Positions 1-7,826 are shown, numbered from the stretch's first letter. The stretch: DNA of 17,101 nt from Nitratireductor sp. (GCA_020441735.1 JAGRLQ010000016.1:1-17101), one strand, 5' to 3'. Made by a program: numbers and translations. The notes: generated by a model not told the origin, from the letters alone.

Positions 1-9
1 GCCTTGCAG

Positions 10-28
10 GGTCAATAGCTAATTGACC
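10..28. repeat. Perfect inverted repeat, 7-bp arms
   Basis: The arms GGTCAAT (10-16) and ATTGACC (22-28) are perfectly complementary around a 5-nt spacer. The repeat lies about 55 bp beyond the stop of the minus-strand SPOR-like gene. There is no T-run immediately after the stem on either strand, so a classical intrinsic terminator is not well supported. It could be a Rho-associated 3' end structure or an operator for a gene outside the window. The repeat itself is certain; its role is not. Confidence 0.35.
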
Positions 29-81
29 GGGTTTAAAAAAATATCAGCGGAAAAACCGGGGGGTGTTTTCTGCAGCTTTTG

Positions 82-771
82 CTATTCGCGGGCGATCAGT
101 TCGCCCTCGAAAGGTTGCGCCGTGCAGACGACCCCTTCGCGCAGAATCAGGACCTCGCAGGCTTCCGCCGCCTCTGCCTCGCTGTCGAACGGGCCGACAA
201 GCAAGCGGGCCTCCAGCCCGTTGACGGTCTCGCGCAGAACGGCGCGTGGCTCAAGGCGCAGGAAATTGTTTTCGCCGTTTTCGGCAACGATGGTGGCAAA
301 GCGGCGGGTCAGGTCGATGAAAGAGTCGGCAGCGCCCAGATCCATGGCAAAGCCGGTGGCGATGCCGGCGCCCTGGGCGATGGGTGCTGATGGGACAACG
401 GTTCCGGGGCTGTCAGTTTCCGGCTGTTTTTCCAGGACGGTTACCCCGCCGGGCGCCTCGGGCAGGATCGAGACCGGCGCGCCATCATCCTTTCCGGACT
501 GGCCTTCCCGCCCGCTGCCGCCGACAGCTGCCGGCACGGTTTCGCCCAGATTGCGGGTGTAGAAGAACTGCAGCGCAAACAGGATGGCAAACAGGGCTAC
601 TCCTGAAACCAGCAGGATGATCAAAATGGTGAAGGGCAGGGGAATGCGTGCCGGCCTGGAAGCTGCGGGCCGTTTCTCGGAGGCATTGCGGGGTGCCTGG
701 GGTGGGGCCATCTGCGGCGCGTTGCTGCTGCTGTCCGTCCCGTTGTTTTCCTTGTCCGGCGAATCTGACAT
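82..771 (-). CDS. Single-pass membrane protein with C-terminal SPOR-like domain
   Basis: This 229-residue protein has a Pro/Ala/Ser-rich, probably cytoplasmic N-terminus (1-43), one strong membrane helix at about 46-70 and a flexible linker. The C-terminal 89 residues (141-229) look like a SPOR domain. Its second half reads LLVGPFDSEAEAAEACEVL, matching the typical VGPF..xxEA pattern. SPOR domains bind denuded glycan strands of septal peptidoglycan, so a periplasmic wall or division role is inferred. The reading frame is open for a further 141 codons upstream, but that part runs antisense through glmU. I chose the ATG at 771 because the text from MSDSPDKE onward has normal membrane-protein architecture. 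The upstream Shine-Dalgarno signal is weak. It is divergent from glmU with a 147-bp gap, which suggests a shared control region. Domain assignment is fairly confident; the exact function is unknown. Confidence 0.75.
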   Translation of the reverse strand: MSDSPDKENNGTDSSSNAPQMAPPQAPRNASEKRPAASRPARIPLPFTILIILLVSGVALFAILFALQFFYTRNLGETVPAAVGGSGREGQSGKDDGAPVSILPEAPGGVTVLEKQPETDSPGTVVPSAPIAQGAGIATGFAMDLGAADSFIDLTRRFATIVAENGENNFLRLEPRAVLRETVNGLEARLLVGPFDSEAEAAEACEVLILREGVVCTAQPFEGELIARE

Positions 772-794
772 GGATGAACTTGTACTTCCCGTTT

Positions 795-807
795 GCAACC
801 GGGTTGC
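795..807. repeat. Short palindrome in SPOR/glmU intergenic region
   Basis: GCAACC and GGTTGC flank a single G, giving perfect 6-bp arms. It lies 24 bp upstream of the SPOR-like gene start and 112 bp upstream of glmU. It could be an operator or chance in GC-rich DNA. Confidence 0.2.
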
Positions 808-882
808 CGGTTGGCGGCCAGTGCTGCTAATGCGGGAAAAACCCGGCATTGGCAGGCGGTACGACCCATTGTGCAGCCCCAT

Positions 883-906
883 GCAATTGCGATTAGGCGT
901 TAACGC
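883..906. repeat. Two adjacent palindromes just before the glmU ribosome binding site
   Basis: GCAATTGC (883-890) and GCGTTAACGC (897-906) are both perfect palindromes, 6 bp apart, ending 1 bp before the GGAGAAG ribosome binding site (908-914) of glmU. A regulator bound here, or the RNA structure, could affect glmU initiation. Seen directly; the function is inferred. Confidence 0.3.
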
Positions 907-918
907 TGGAGAAGCAAA

Positions 919-2277
919 ATGGCAAGAACCTGCCTGACCATTATTTTGGCGGCCGGCGAGGGTACGCGGATGCGTTCCCAGAAAACCAAAGTGCTGCATG
1001 AAGTGGCAGGACTTTCCCTGCTCGGCCATGTCATGCGGGCTGCGGGTGAGGCCGGTGGCGAAGCGCAGGCGGTTGTGGTCGGCCGGGATGCCGAAAGGGT
1101 CGATGCCGAAGCGCGCCGCCATGCTGAAAATGTCACCATTGCCGAGCAGAAGGAGCGTCTTGGCACGGGCCACGCCGTGCTGGCGGCAAGGCACGCGATT
1201 GCCGAAGGGTATGATGATGTTCTGGTGCTGTTTGGCGATACGCCGCTGATTACGGCGCAGTCACTTCAGCCGGTCAGGGCCGCGCTGGCGGATGGTGCTG
1301 GGGTCGCCGTGATGGGGTTTCGTACTGCCGCGCCCGACGGCTATGGAAGGCTGGTGGAGGAAAACGGCGAACTTGTCGCCATTCGCGAACACAAGGATGC
1401 CAGCGAAGCGGAGCGGAAAATCACCTTCTGCAATGGCGGTATCATGGGGCTTTCGGGTAAGGAGGCGCTGAGCCTTCTTGAAGCGATCGGCAATGACAAC
1501 GCCAAGGGCGAGTATTATCTGACCGATTGCGTGGCAATTGCCCGAGAGCGCGGCCTGAAGGTGGTTGCGACGGAAGCCGATGAGGAAGAACTCATCGGTA
1601 TCAACGACCGCAGGGAGCTTGCCCGGGTGGAAGCGCTGTGGCAGGCGCGCAAGCGCATGGAAATGATGGCGGCAGGCGTCTCGCTACAGGCGCCCGAGAG
1701 TGTGCATTTTTCCTTCGATACTGAAATCGGCGCCGATAGCCGGATCGAGCCGGATGTCTGGTTTGGCCCGGGCGTCAGAATCGGTGAAAACGTCCATGTC
1801 CGCGCTTTCAGCCATATCGAGGGCGCCGAGATCAGCGATCATGCGGTCATCGGCCCGTTTGCGCGATTGAGACCGGGCACGCGCCTGGCAGAAAACGCCA
1901 AAGTCGGCAATTTCTGTGAAATCAAGAATGCCTCGGTGGAAGCAGGCGCCAAGGTCAATCATCTGAGCTATATCGGCGATGCGCGGGTGGGGGCTGCGGC
2001 CAATATCGGCGCGGGTACGATCACCTGCAATTATGATGGGCTCAACAAGCATTTCACCGATATCGGAGCAAACACCTTTGTTGGCACCGGCAGTGCGCTG
2101 GTGGCGCCCGTCACGATCGGGGAAGGCGCCTATATCGCATCGGGCAGTGTCATCACCGAAGATGTGCCTGCCGATGCCATGGCGGTTGCCCGTGGCCGCC
2201 AGGTCAACAAGGAAGGCCATGCCCGTACGATCCGCGAACGCAACGAGCAGTTCAAACGGGACAAGAAGAAGGGCTGA
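919..2277 (+). CDS. glmU: Bifunctional UDP-GlcNAc pyrophosphorylase / glucosamine-1-phosphate N-acetyltransferase
   Basis: GlmU acetylates glucosamine-1-phosphate with acetyl-CoA, then joins the product to UTP to give UDP-N-acetylglucosamine, the cytoplasmic precursor of peptidoglycan and lipid A. The protein is 452 residues, close to the E. coli length of 456. The N-terminal uridyltransferase fold starts with LAAGEGTRMRS (10-20) and includes K24. The C-terminal left-handed beta-helix (about 250-440) shows many hexapeptide repeats. It carries the acetyltransferase signature NHLSYIGDA with H348 and Y351, matching E. coli H363 and Y366, and NYDG from N371. The ATG at 919 follows GGAGAAG with 7-nt spacing from GGAG. 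It is on the same strand as glmS downstream, but 254 bp separate them, so glmS may have its own promoter. No key residue appears missing. Confidence 0.97.
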   Translation: MARTCLTIILAAGEGTRMRSQKTKVLHEVAGLSLLGHVMRAAGEAGGEAQAVVVGRDAERVDAEARRHAENVTIAEQKERLGTGHAVLAARHAIAEGYDDVLVLFGDTPLITAQSLQPVRAALADGAGVAVMGFRTAAPDGYGRLVEENGELVAIREHKDASEAERKITFCNGGIMGLSGKEALSLLEAIGNDNAKGEYYLTDCVAIARERGLKVVATEADEEELIGINDRRELARVEALWQARKRMEMMAAGVSLQAPESVHFSFDTEIGADSRIEPDVWFGPGVRIGENVHVRAFSHIEGAEISDHAVIGPFARLRPGTRLAENAKVGNFCEIKNASVEAGAKVNHLSYIGDARVGAAANIGAGTITCNYDGLNKHFTDIGANTFVGTGSALVAPVTIGEGAYIASGSVITEDVPADAMAVARGRQVNKEGHARTIRERNEQFKRDKKKG

Positions 2278-2343
2278 CCGGTTTCACGCCATCTGCCGCT
2301 GCCCTTCGTAAGTGATTTGTTTACCAACCGCGAAAAGATGGCC

Positions 2344-2368
2344 TTCATCTGTTTTTGTTACAGATGGA
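2344..2368 (+). other. Stem-loop between glmU and glmS
   Basis: CATCTGT (2346-2352) and ACAGATG (2360-2366) form a perfect 7-bp stem with a 7-nt, mostly T loop. One G-U and one further T-A pair extend it to 9 bp. There is no T-run after the 3' arm, so it is not a textbook terminator. It lies 67 bp after the glmU stop and 164 bp before glmS. It could attenuate read-through from glmU or be part of a structured glmS leader. I do not see the glmS ribozyme of Gram-positive bacteria. Confidence 0.35.
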
Positions 2369-2433
2369 AATCTGTTGAAATGCAAAGTGAACATGCTGTT
2401 GCGGCCTGATTTGCTATTAGGAAGCAGGGCTGT

Positions 2434-2455
2434 ATCGCAAATCACGCATCGCAAA
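2434..2455. repeat. Tandem direct repeat in the glmS leader
   Basis: ATCGCAAA occurs at 2434-2441 and again at 2448-2455, a 14-bp period. The longer context GTATCGCAAA versus GCATCGCAAA differs at one base. It sits 77-98 bp upstream of the glmS start. Direct repeats at 1-1.5 helical turns can be activator or repressor sites; this is only a possibility here. Confidence 0.25.
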
Positions 2456-2531
2456 ACCCTATTTACCGGCTTGAAGGCGGGAAAGGCCACTGACGGCATT
2501 CCGCAGTCAATCATCGCAGCGGGGAAGTTAT

Positions 2532-4358
2532 ATGTGCGGCATCGTTGGAATCATCGGCACGGAACCGGTAGCGCCTCTCCTGGTGGACGCGCTCAAGCGG
2601 CTTGAATATCGCGGCTATGATTCTGCCGGCGTGGCAACGATCGAAGGCAACCATCTCGATCGCCGCCGCGCCGAGGGCAAGCTCGTCAATCTGGAAGCCA
2701 GGCTCAAGGATGCTCCGCTTTCGGGCACGGTCGGCATCGGCCACACCCGCTGGGCTACCCATGGCGTTCCCAACGAGGCCAATGCCCATCCCCATTTTTC
2801 CGACAATGTCGCGGTGGTGCATAACGGCATCATCGAGAATTTTCGCGTGCTGCGCGACGAATTGGCAGCTGACGGCTTTACCTTCTCCTCCCAGACCGAC
2901 ACCGAGGTCGTAGCCCATCTTGTGGCGCGCGGCCTCAAACAGGGGCTAAAACCCGTGGAAGCTGCCCATGCGGCGATCCGGCGGCTGGAAGGTGCTTTTG
3001 CACTGGCGATCCTTTTTCGTGACGAGGACGACCTGATCGTCGGTGCCCGCAATGGTCCGCCGCTGGCGATCGGCCATGGCGAAGGCAAGATGTATCTGGG
3101 CTCCGATGCCATTGCGCTTGCACCCTTTACCGACCAGATCACCTATCTGGAAGACGGCGACTGGTGTGTCGTGCATCGCGACAAGGCAGAAATCTTCGAT
3201 CTCGACGGCAAACCCGTCGAACGCGCACTGCAGCGTTCGGTCGGCTCCAGCCTGATGGTCGACAAGGGCAATCACCGCCATTTCATGATCAAGGAGATCT
3301 ACGAGCAGCCGGAAGTGATCTCTCACACCCTGTCGCATTACCTCGACTTCGGCGATTGCACGACGACGGTCGGGGAGGGGTTGCCCTTCGATCTCGCCAA
3401 GGTGGAGCGCATCTCGATCTCGGCCTGTGGCACGGCCTATCTTGCCGGGCTGATCTCCAAATACTGGTTCGAGCGGATTGCCGGCATTCCCGTCGACATC
3501 GATATCGCATCGGAGTTCCGATACCGCGAAATGCCGCTGAAAAAGGGCGGCTTGGCGCTGTTCATCTCGCAATCGGGCGAAACCGCCGACACGCTTGCCT
3601 CGCTGCGCTACTGCAAGGAAAACGGCCAGCATATCGGTGCTATCGTCAATGTACCGGAATCGACCATTGCGCGTGAATCCGATGCGATCTTCCAGACACT
3701 TGCCGGGCCAGAAATCGGCGTTGCCTCCACCAAGGCGTTTACCTGTCAGCTCTCCGTTCTGGTGTCGCTGGCAATCGCCGTCGGCAGGGCGCGCGGTGCC
3801 ATCGATGCTGCCAGGGAGCAGGAACTCATTCGCGCGCTGACCGAAGCACCCCGCTATGCCAACAAGGCGCTGAAGCTTGAAAGGCAGATCGAGAAGATTG
3901 CCGGTGATCTCGCCAAGGTGCGCCATATTCTCTATCTCGGCCGCGACACCAACTACCCGCTGGCGCTGGAAGGCGCGCTGAAACTGAAGGAAATCTCCTA
4001 TATTCACGCCGAGGGCTATGCGGCAGGCGAGTTGAAGCACGGACCGATTGCGCTGATCGACGAGAAAATGCCGGTGGTGGTGATCGCGCCCCATGACCGA
4101 ATCTTCGAAAAGACCGTGTCGAACATGCAGGAGGTTGCAGCCCGCGGCGGGCGGATCATCCTGATCACTGACGAAAAAGGCGCTGCCGAAGCCTCCATCG
4201 AGGCCGAGCATGTGGTGGTCATGCCGGATATGCCGGAAATCCTCACACCGATCGTCTATGCCATTCCGGTGCAGTTGCTGGCCTATCACACCGCCCTTGC
4301 CATGGGCACGGATGTCGATCAGCCGAGAAATCTGGCAAAATCGGTAACGGTCGAATAG
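2532..4358 (+). CDS. glmS: Glutamine-fructose-6-phosphate aminotransferase (isomerizing)
   Basis: GlmS converts fructose-6-phosphate and glutamine to glucosamine-6-phosphate and glutamate, the entry step to amino sugars. The 608-residue length matches E. coli (609). MCGIVGIIG at the N-terminus puts the glutaminase nucleophile at C2, exposed after Met removal. HTRWATHG follows in the glutamine amidotransferase domain (1 to about 240). Two SIS sugar isomerase domains follow. The first shows ISACGTAYLAG. The second has KEISYIHAEGYAAGELKHG, with E487 and H503 matching the E. coli isomerase residues E488 and H504. The C-terminus ends NLAKSVTVE, with K603 as the ring-opening lysine. GGGGAAG (2521-2527) is a good ribosome binding site for the ATG at 2532. 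A plausible terminator follows the gene. Confidence 0.98.
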   Translation: MCGIVGIIGTEPVAPLLVDALKRLEYRGYDSAGVATIEGNHLDRRRAEGKLVNLEARLKDAPLSGTVGIGHTRWATHGVPNEANAHPHFSDNVAVVHNGIIENFRVLRDELAADGFTFSSQTDTEVVAHLVARGLKQGLKPVEAAHAAIRRLEGAFALAILFRDEDDLIVGARNGPPLAIGHGEGKMYLGSDAIALAPFTDQITYLEDGDWCVVHRDKAEIFDLDGKPVERALQRSVGSSLMVDKGNHRHFMIKEIYEQPEVISHTLSHYLDFGDCTTTVGEGLPFDLAKVERISISACGTAYLAGLISKYWFERIAGIPVDIDIASEFRYREMPLKKGGLALFISQSGETADTLASLRYCKENGQHIGAIVNVPESTIARESDAIFQTLAGPEIGVASTKAFTCQLSVLVSLAIAVGRARGAIDAAREQELIRALTEAPRYANKALKLERQIEKIAGDLAKVRHILYLGRDTNYPLALEGALKLKEISYIHAEGYAAGELKHGPIALIDEKMPVVVIAPHDRIFEKTVSNMQEVAARGGRIILITDEKGAAEASIEAEHVVVMPDMPEILTPIVYAIPVQLLAYHTALAMGTDVDQPRNLAKSVTVE

Positions 4359-4370
4359 GGCAGCGGGCAT

Positions 4371-4409
4371 GCCGGTTTGACCGGCTCATTTGATCGGCGG
4401 GCCGTTTTT
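4371..4409 (+). terminator. Probable transcription terminator after glmS
   Basis: A perfect 6-bp stem, GCCGGT/ACCGGC with a TTG loop (4371-4385), starts 12 bp after the glmS stop. About 10 bp later a second small GC stem, CGG-CGGG-CCG (4395-4404), is followed directly by TTTTT (4405-4409). The second stem alone is short, so efficiency is uncertain. Together they suggest that transcription at least partly ends here, with the DUF502 gene transcribed separately. Confidence 0.4.
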
Positions 4410-4526
4410 CCGATTCCGTCAAAACACGAATTGCTCTAGATTAGCGTCGAACCAGCGCTCTCAGCCTTGGGCAGGCGGGCGGCAGCGTGTTAAATGAACC
4501 CCTTCTGAACGGGATTTCCGCCTCGC

Positions 4527-5270
4527 ATGTCGCGCATTCGCACCTATTTTCTGACCGGCTTTATCATTACCGCGCCGCTGGCGATCACCATCTATCTGAT
4601 CTGGACGTTCATCGAATGGGTCGACAGCTGGGTAATTCCCTACATCCCGGAGATTTATAATCCGGATCATTATCTGCCGATCCATGTGCCGGGTTTCGGT
4701 CTGGTGGCGGCAATCTTCACCATCACCGTGGTTGGCTTTCTGACCGCAAGTTTTATTGGCCGCTCGATCGTCAACTGGGGTGAGAACCTGCTCAACCGCA
4801 TGCCGGTTGTCCGCAATCTCTACAACGGTCTGAAGCAGATTTTCGAGACCGTGCTGTCGGACCAGACGGCCTCGTTTCAGGAAGTCGGGCTGATCGAATA
4901 TCCCCGCATGGGTTTGTGGGCAGTGGTCTTCATCGCCACTGAAACGAGGGGCGAGGTGGACCACACGCTGCGGAACCGGAAGAAAAAAACGGTCAGCGTG
5001 TTTTTGCCGACGACGCCGAACCCGACCTCCGGCTTTCTGCTGTTCGTTCCGGAACAGGACGTCATCCGCCTCAATATGTCGGTGGAGGAGGGCGCCAAAC
5101 TGGTGATTTCCGCCGGCCTCGTCGCGCCGGATGAAAGCCAGAAGAAGCTCAAGGAACTGGCAGAGCAGGCAAAGGCCAACGGTATCAAAGAAACGGAAAA
5201 CCCGCTGAAAGCGCTTTTCCTGCCGCATGAGGAAAACATGCCCGGCAAGCGCAAGCCGCCGTCGGAATGA
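4527..5270 (+). CDS. DUF502 family membrane protein
   Basis: This 247-residue protein has two membrane helices, at about 8-28 and 57-78, joined by a short loop with several aromatic and proline residues. Hallmarks of the DUF502 family (related to plant LIKE-COV proteins) are visible. These are RMPVVRNLYNGLKQIFET from residue 91 and the later VFLPTTPNPTSGF stretch. The rest forms a soluble, mostly beta domain ending in a charged, Lys-rich tail. No catalytic motif is recognised and I know of no established bacterial function. The ATG at 4527 starts right at the first helix, as in the family; the Shine-Dalgarno signal is poor (GGGA at 4511-4514, about 12 nt away). It is downstream of glmS and convergent with recG, only 5 bp apart, with no terminator between them. 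Confidence 0.9.
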   Translation: MSRIRTYFLTGFIITAPLAITIYLIWTFIEWVDSWVIPYIPEIYNPDHYLPIHVPGFGLVAAIFTITVVGFLTASFIGRSIVNWGENLLNRMPVVRNLYNGLKQIFETVLSDQTASFQEVGLIEYPRMGLWAVVFIATETRGEVDHTLRNRKKKTVSVFLPTTPNPTSGFLLFVPEQDVIRLNMSVEEGAKLVISAGLVAPDESQKKLKELAEQAKANGIKETENPLKALFLPHEENMPGKRKPPSE

Positions 5271-5275
5271 TCCTG

Positions 5276-7384
5276 CTATCCTGAACGGATAAGCCGCACC
5301 GCCTCGTCCTGCCCGAAGAGATAGAGCAGGACTCGCAACGCGTCGCCCTGTTCACCTTCCAGGCCCGCATTGGTGGTCATCACGTGTTTTGCCGAGTTGC
5401 GTGCCAGTTCGAGCATGTCGCCATGCAGTTCGGCACTGGCAAGGTTGAAGCCGGGTGAGCCCGACTGGCGCGTGCCGAGCACTTCGCCTTCGCCCCTAAG
5501 CCGCAAATCCTCCTCGGCGATGCGGAAGCCGTCATTTGTTTCGCGCATAATGGCGAGCCGCGCATTGGCGACTTCGCCGAGCGGTGCCTTGTAAAGCAGG
5601 ATGCAGTGTGAATCCCGGTCGCTGCGCCCAACCCGGCCGCGCAACTGGTGCAGTTGGGCAAGGCCAAAGCGCTCGGCATGCTCGATCACCATGATCGTCG
5701 CATCGGGCACATCGACGCCGACCTCGACCACGGTGGTGGCGACCAGTATGCGGGTTTCGCCACTCTGGAAGGCTTCCATGGCGGCATCCTTTTCGACGGC
5801 GCTCATGCGGCCATGAACGAGGCCGACCTTGCTGCCAAACCGTTTGGCAAGGGATGCGTGGCGTTCTTCCGCCGAAGTCGCCTCGACTTCGTCGCTTTCC
5901 TCGACCAGCGGGCATATCCAGTAGATTTTCTGGCCTTCTGAAACCGCCTGTTCCATGCGGGAAACGAGATCGTTCAGCCGTTCCAGCGGCAGGGCGCTGG
6001 TAGCGATTGGCTTGCGGCCTGCAGGCTTGTCGGTGAGCTTGGAGACGGCCATGTCGCCATACCAGGTCATGACCAGGGTGCGCGGAATTGGCGTTGCCGT
6101 CATTACCAGAATATCGCTGGAGGGCGCCTTGTCGCTTAGCGCCAGACGCTGGTGGACGCCGAAGCGGTGCTGCTCATCGATGACGGCCAGACCCAGATCG
6201 CGAAAGGTGACCGGTCCCTGAAACAGCGCATGGGTACCGATCAGGAGATCGATTTCACCTGTCGCCAGATCAGCCAGGATTTCCTCGCGCCGCTTGCCCT
6301 TCTCGCGGCCGGTCAGGATTGCCGTTCGGATGCCGGCGGCTTCACCGAGTTTTGCGATGTTCTCGTAATGCTGACGGGCGAGGATTTCCGTCGGCGCCAT
6401 GATGGCCGCCTGGGCGCCGGCCTCAATCACGTCTGCTGCCGCCAGCAGGGCAACGATGGTCTTGCCGGAACCGACATCGCCCTGCAGCAGCCGAAGCATG
6501 CGCTCTGGCTGGGCGAGATCGCCGCGAGTTTCGGTCATGACCTGTTGCTGGCTGGTGGTGAGGGGCCAGGAGAAGGCGGCAAGCAGGGCGCTTGCCAGCT
6601 TTCCATCCGCCTTTCGGGCAACACCGCCGGTTTTGCGCATTTTCTCTCGGGTCAGCGCCAGGGCCAGTTGGCCAGCCAGAAACTCGTCATGGGCAAGGCG
6701 CAGGCGATGGGGCGCCTTCGGATCGATATCGATGGCATCGCGTGGCGCGTGAATGCGCTTCAGGGCCTCGGCAAAGGGCGGCCAGCCCTGGCGTTTCACA
6801 AGGGCGGCATCGGCCCATTCCGGCAGGTCCGGCAGGCGGGAAATGGCGGTTCGAACCGATTTCTGCAGCGTTTTCTGGGCAAGGCCGCCGGTGTTCGGAT
6901 AGACCGGCTCGACCAGTGGCAGGTCGGCAAAGCCCGCCTCATCGACGATATGGTCGGGATGGACCATGTTGGGCTGGCCGTTGAACCACTCGACCCGGCC
7001 CGAGACGTAGCGCGTTTCGCCCACCGGCAGCGCCTTGGCAAGATAGTCGGTATGGCCATGGAAAAAGACCAGTGCCAGTTCGCCGGTTTCGTCATGGACG
7101 TAGATACGATAGGGGACGCGCCGGTTTCCCCTTGGCGGCGGCTGATGGCGGTCGACCCGCACCTTCAGCGTGACAATGACGCCCTCCGGCGAGCGGGCAA
7201 TGCCCGGCTGGCGGCGGCGGTCGATCACCGAATGGGGGAGATGAAAGATCAGGTCGCGCAGAATGGCCGGACCTGCCTGTTCGCTGCCGCGCAACAGCCG
7301 CGTCATCGCCTTTTCGATCTTTGGGCCAACGCCTTCCAGGCTCGAAACAGGAGCAAACAGCGGATTGAGGAGGTTGGGGCGCAT
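5276..7384 (-). CDS. recG: ATP-dependent DNA helicase RecG
   Basis: RecG remodels stalled replication forks, Holliday junctions and R-loops using ATP. The 702-residue protein has an N-terminal wedge/OB-fold part (about 1-230), with VDRHQPPPRGNRRVPYRIYV at its core. The SF2 helicase motifs are all intact: Walker A GDVGSGKT (302-309), motif Ia APTEILARQHYE, motif II DEQH (403-406), motif III TATPIPRT (from 429), motif V TTVVEVGVDVP (550-560), and motif VI QLRGRVGR (580-587). The C-terminal TRG-type segment with RLRGEGEVLGTRQSG couples ATPase to translocation. The start is the ATG at 7384, preceded by AAGGA only 2 nt away, which is close. Its promoter must lie in the 150-bp gap shared with sdhE. 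It ends 5 bp from the DUF502 gene. Confidence 0.97.
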   Translation of the reverse strand: MRPNLLNPLFAPVSSLEGVGPKIEKAMTRLLRGSEQAGPAILRDLIFHLPHSVIDRRRQPGIARSPEGVIVTLKVRVDRHQPPPRGNRRVPYRIYVHDETGELALVFFHGHTDYLAKALPVGETRYVSGRVEWFNGQPNMVHPDHIVDEAGFADLPLVEPVYPNTGGLAQKTLQKSVRTAISRLPDLPEWADAALVKRQGWPPFAEALKRIHAPRDAIDIDPKAPHRLRLAHDEFLAGQLALALTREKMRKTGGVARKADGKLASALLAAFSWPLTTSQQQVMTETRGDLAQPERMLRLLQGDVGSGKTIVALLAAADVIEAGAQAAIMAPTEILARQHYENIAKLGEAAGIRTAILTGREKGKRREEILADLATGEIDLLIGTHALFQGPVTFRDLGLAVIDEQHRFGVHQRLALSDKAPSSDILVMTATPIPRTLVMTWYGDMAVSKLTDKPAGRKPIATSALPLERLNDLVSRMEQAVSEGQKIYWICPLVEESDEVEATSAEERHASLAKRFGSKVGLVHGRMSAVEKDAAMEAFQSGETRILVATTVVEVGVDVPDATIMVIEHAERFGLAQLHQLRGRVGRSDRDSHCILLYKAPLGEVANARLAIMRETNDGFRIAEEDLRLRGEGEVLGTRQSGSPGFNLASAELHGDMLELARNSAKHVMTTNAGLEGEQGDALRVLLYLFGQDEAVRLIRSG

Positions 7385-7472
7385 GATCCTTGGTTTGGCT
7401 GTTCAGTTGGCAGGATGCAATCATAAAGCACAAGAAAGGGCTGGCGTATCCCGCGCTTTCGGTTATTTAAAT

Positions 7473-7524
7473 GCCGATCCGAAGCCAGTTGTCTGGGCGC
7501 AAAACATGCGTCCGGATCGTCGGC
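7473..7524 (+). repeat. Bulged inverted repeat upstream of sdhE
   Basis: GCCGATCCG (7473-7481) can pair with CGGATCGTCGGC (7513-7524), leaving a 3-nt bulge and a loop of about 31 nt. It ends 10 bp before the first possible sdhE start. It may structure the sdhE-mfd leader or be chance. I could not pick convincing -35/-10 boxes for either gene in this gap. Confidence 0.2.
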
Positions 7525-7534
7525 TATTGAGTAT

Positions 7535-7822
7535 ATGCAGGATAACCGGGCAACACCGATGGATGACACCAACCGGCGCAAGCAATTGATCTACCGCGCC
7601 AACCACCGCGGCATCAAGGAGATGGACATCATTCTCGGCGGCTTTGCCGAACGTCACGTGATGGGGCTTGATGCTGAAAGCCTTGACCGTTTCGAGGCAA
7701 TCATGGCGGAGGCCGACCGCGATCTTCTTTCCTGGTTTACCGGTGAACTACCCTTGCCCGGCCACATCGACGGGCCGCTGTTCGAAGCCATCCTTGCCGA
7801 CACGCTGGCTGCACGAGGCTGA
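7535..7822 (+). CDS. sdhE: FAD assembly factor SdhE (succinate dehydrogenase assembly factor 2)
   Basis: SdhE helps attach FAD covalently to the flavoprotein subunit of succinate dehydrogenase. This small acidic protein of 95 residues has the family hallmark RGxxE as R25-G26-I27-K28-E29 in HRGIKEMD, followed by the usual LGGFAERHV. The start is uncertain. ATG at 7535 gives a basic pair (RR) at residue 14-15, as I recall for rhizobial homologues. ATG at 7559 would give 87 residues. Neither has a clear Shine-Dalgarno sequence. It ends 4 bp before mfd and is almost certainly cotranscribed with it. It has no succinate dehydrogenase genes nearby in this window, and no functional link to Mfd is obvious. 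Confidence 0.88.
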   Translation: MQDNRATPMDDTNRRKQLIYRANHRGIKEMDIILGGFAERHVMGLDAESLDRFEAIMAEADRDLLSWFTGELPLPGHIDGPLFEAILADTLAARG

Positions 7823-7826
7823 GTGC

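Noticed and set aside
772..1194. N-terminal extension of the SPOR-like reading frame by 141 codons
   Set aside because: It runs antisense through glmU, has odd composition, and the ATG at 771 gives a normal membrane-protein layout.
2278..2531. glmS ribozyme riboswitch before glmS
   Set aside because: I could not recognise the ribozyme's conserved core; only a simple stem-loop and a direct repeat are visible.
2312..2605. 97-codon open frame across the glmU-glmS gap
   Set aside because: It overlaps the glmS start in another frame, shows no recognisable domain, and has no convincing ribosome binding site.
2946..4370. Long open frame antisense to glmS (474 codons)
   Set aside because: Long shadow frames are common opposite GC-rich genes; its sequence mirrors glmS codon structure and shows no domain.
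6152..7426. Long open frame antisense to recG (424 codons)
   Set aside because: It lies opposite intact RecG motifs and shows no membrane or domain pattern of its own.
7668..7826. 53-codon upstream extension of mfd
   Set aside because: It overlaps sdhE in another frame; the ATG at 7827 has a good ribosome binding site and matches the family N-terminus.
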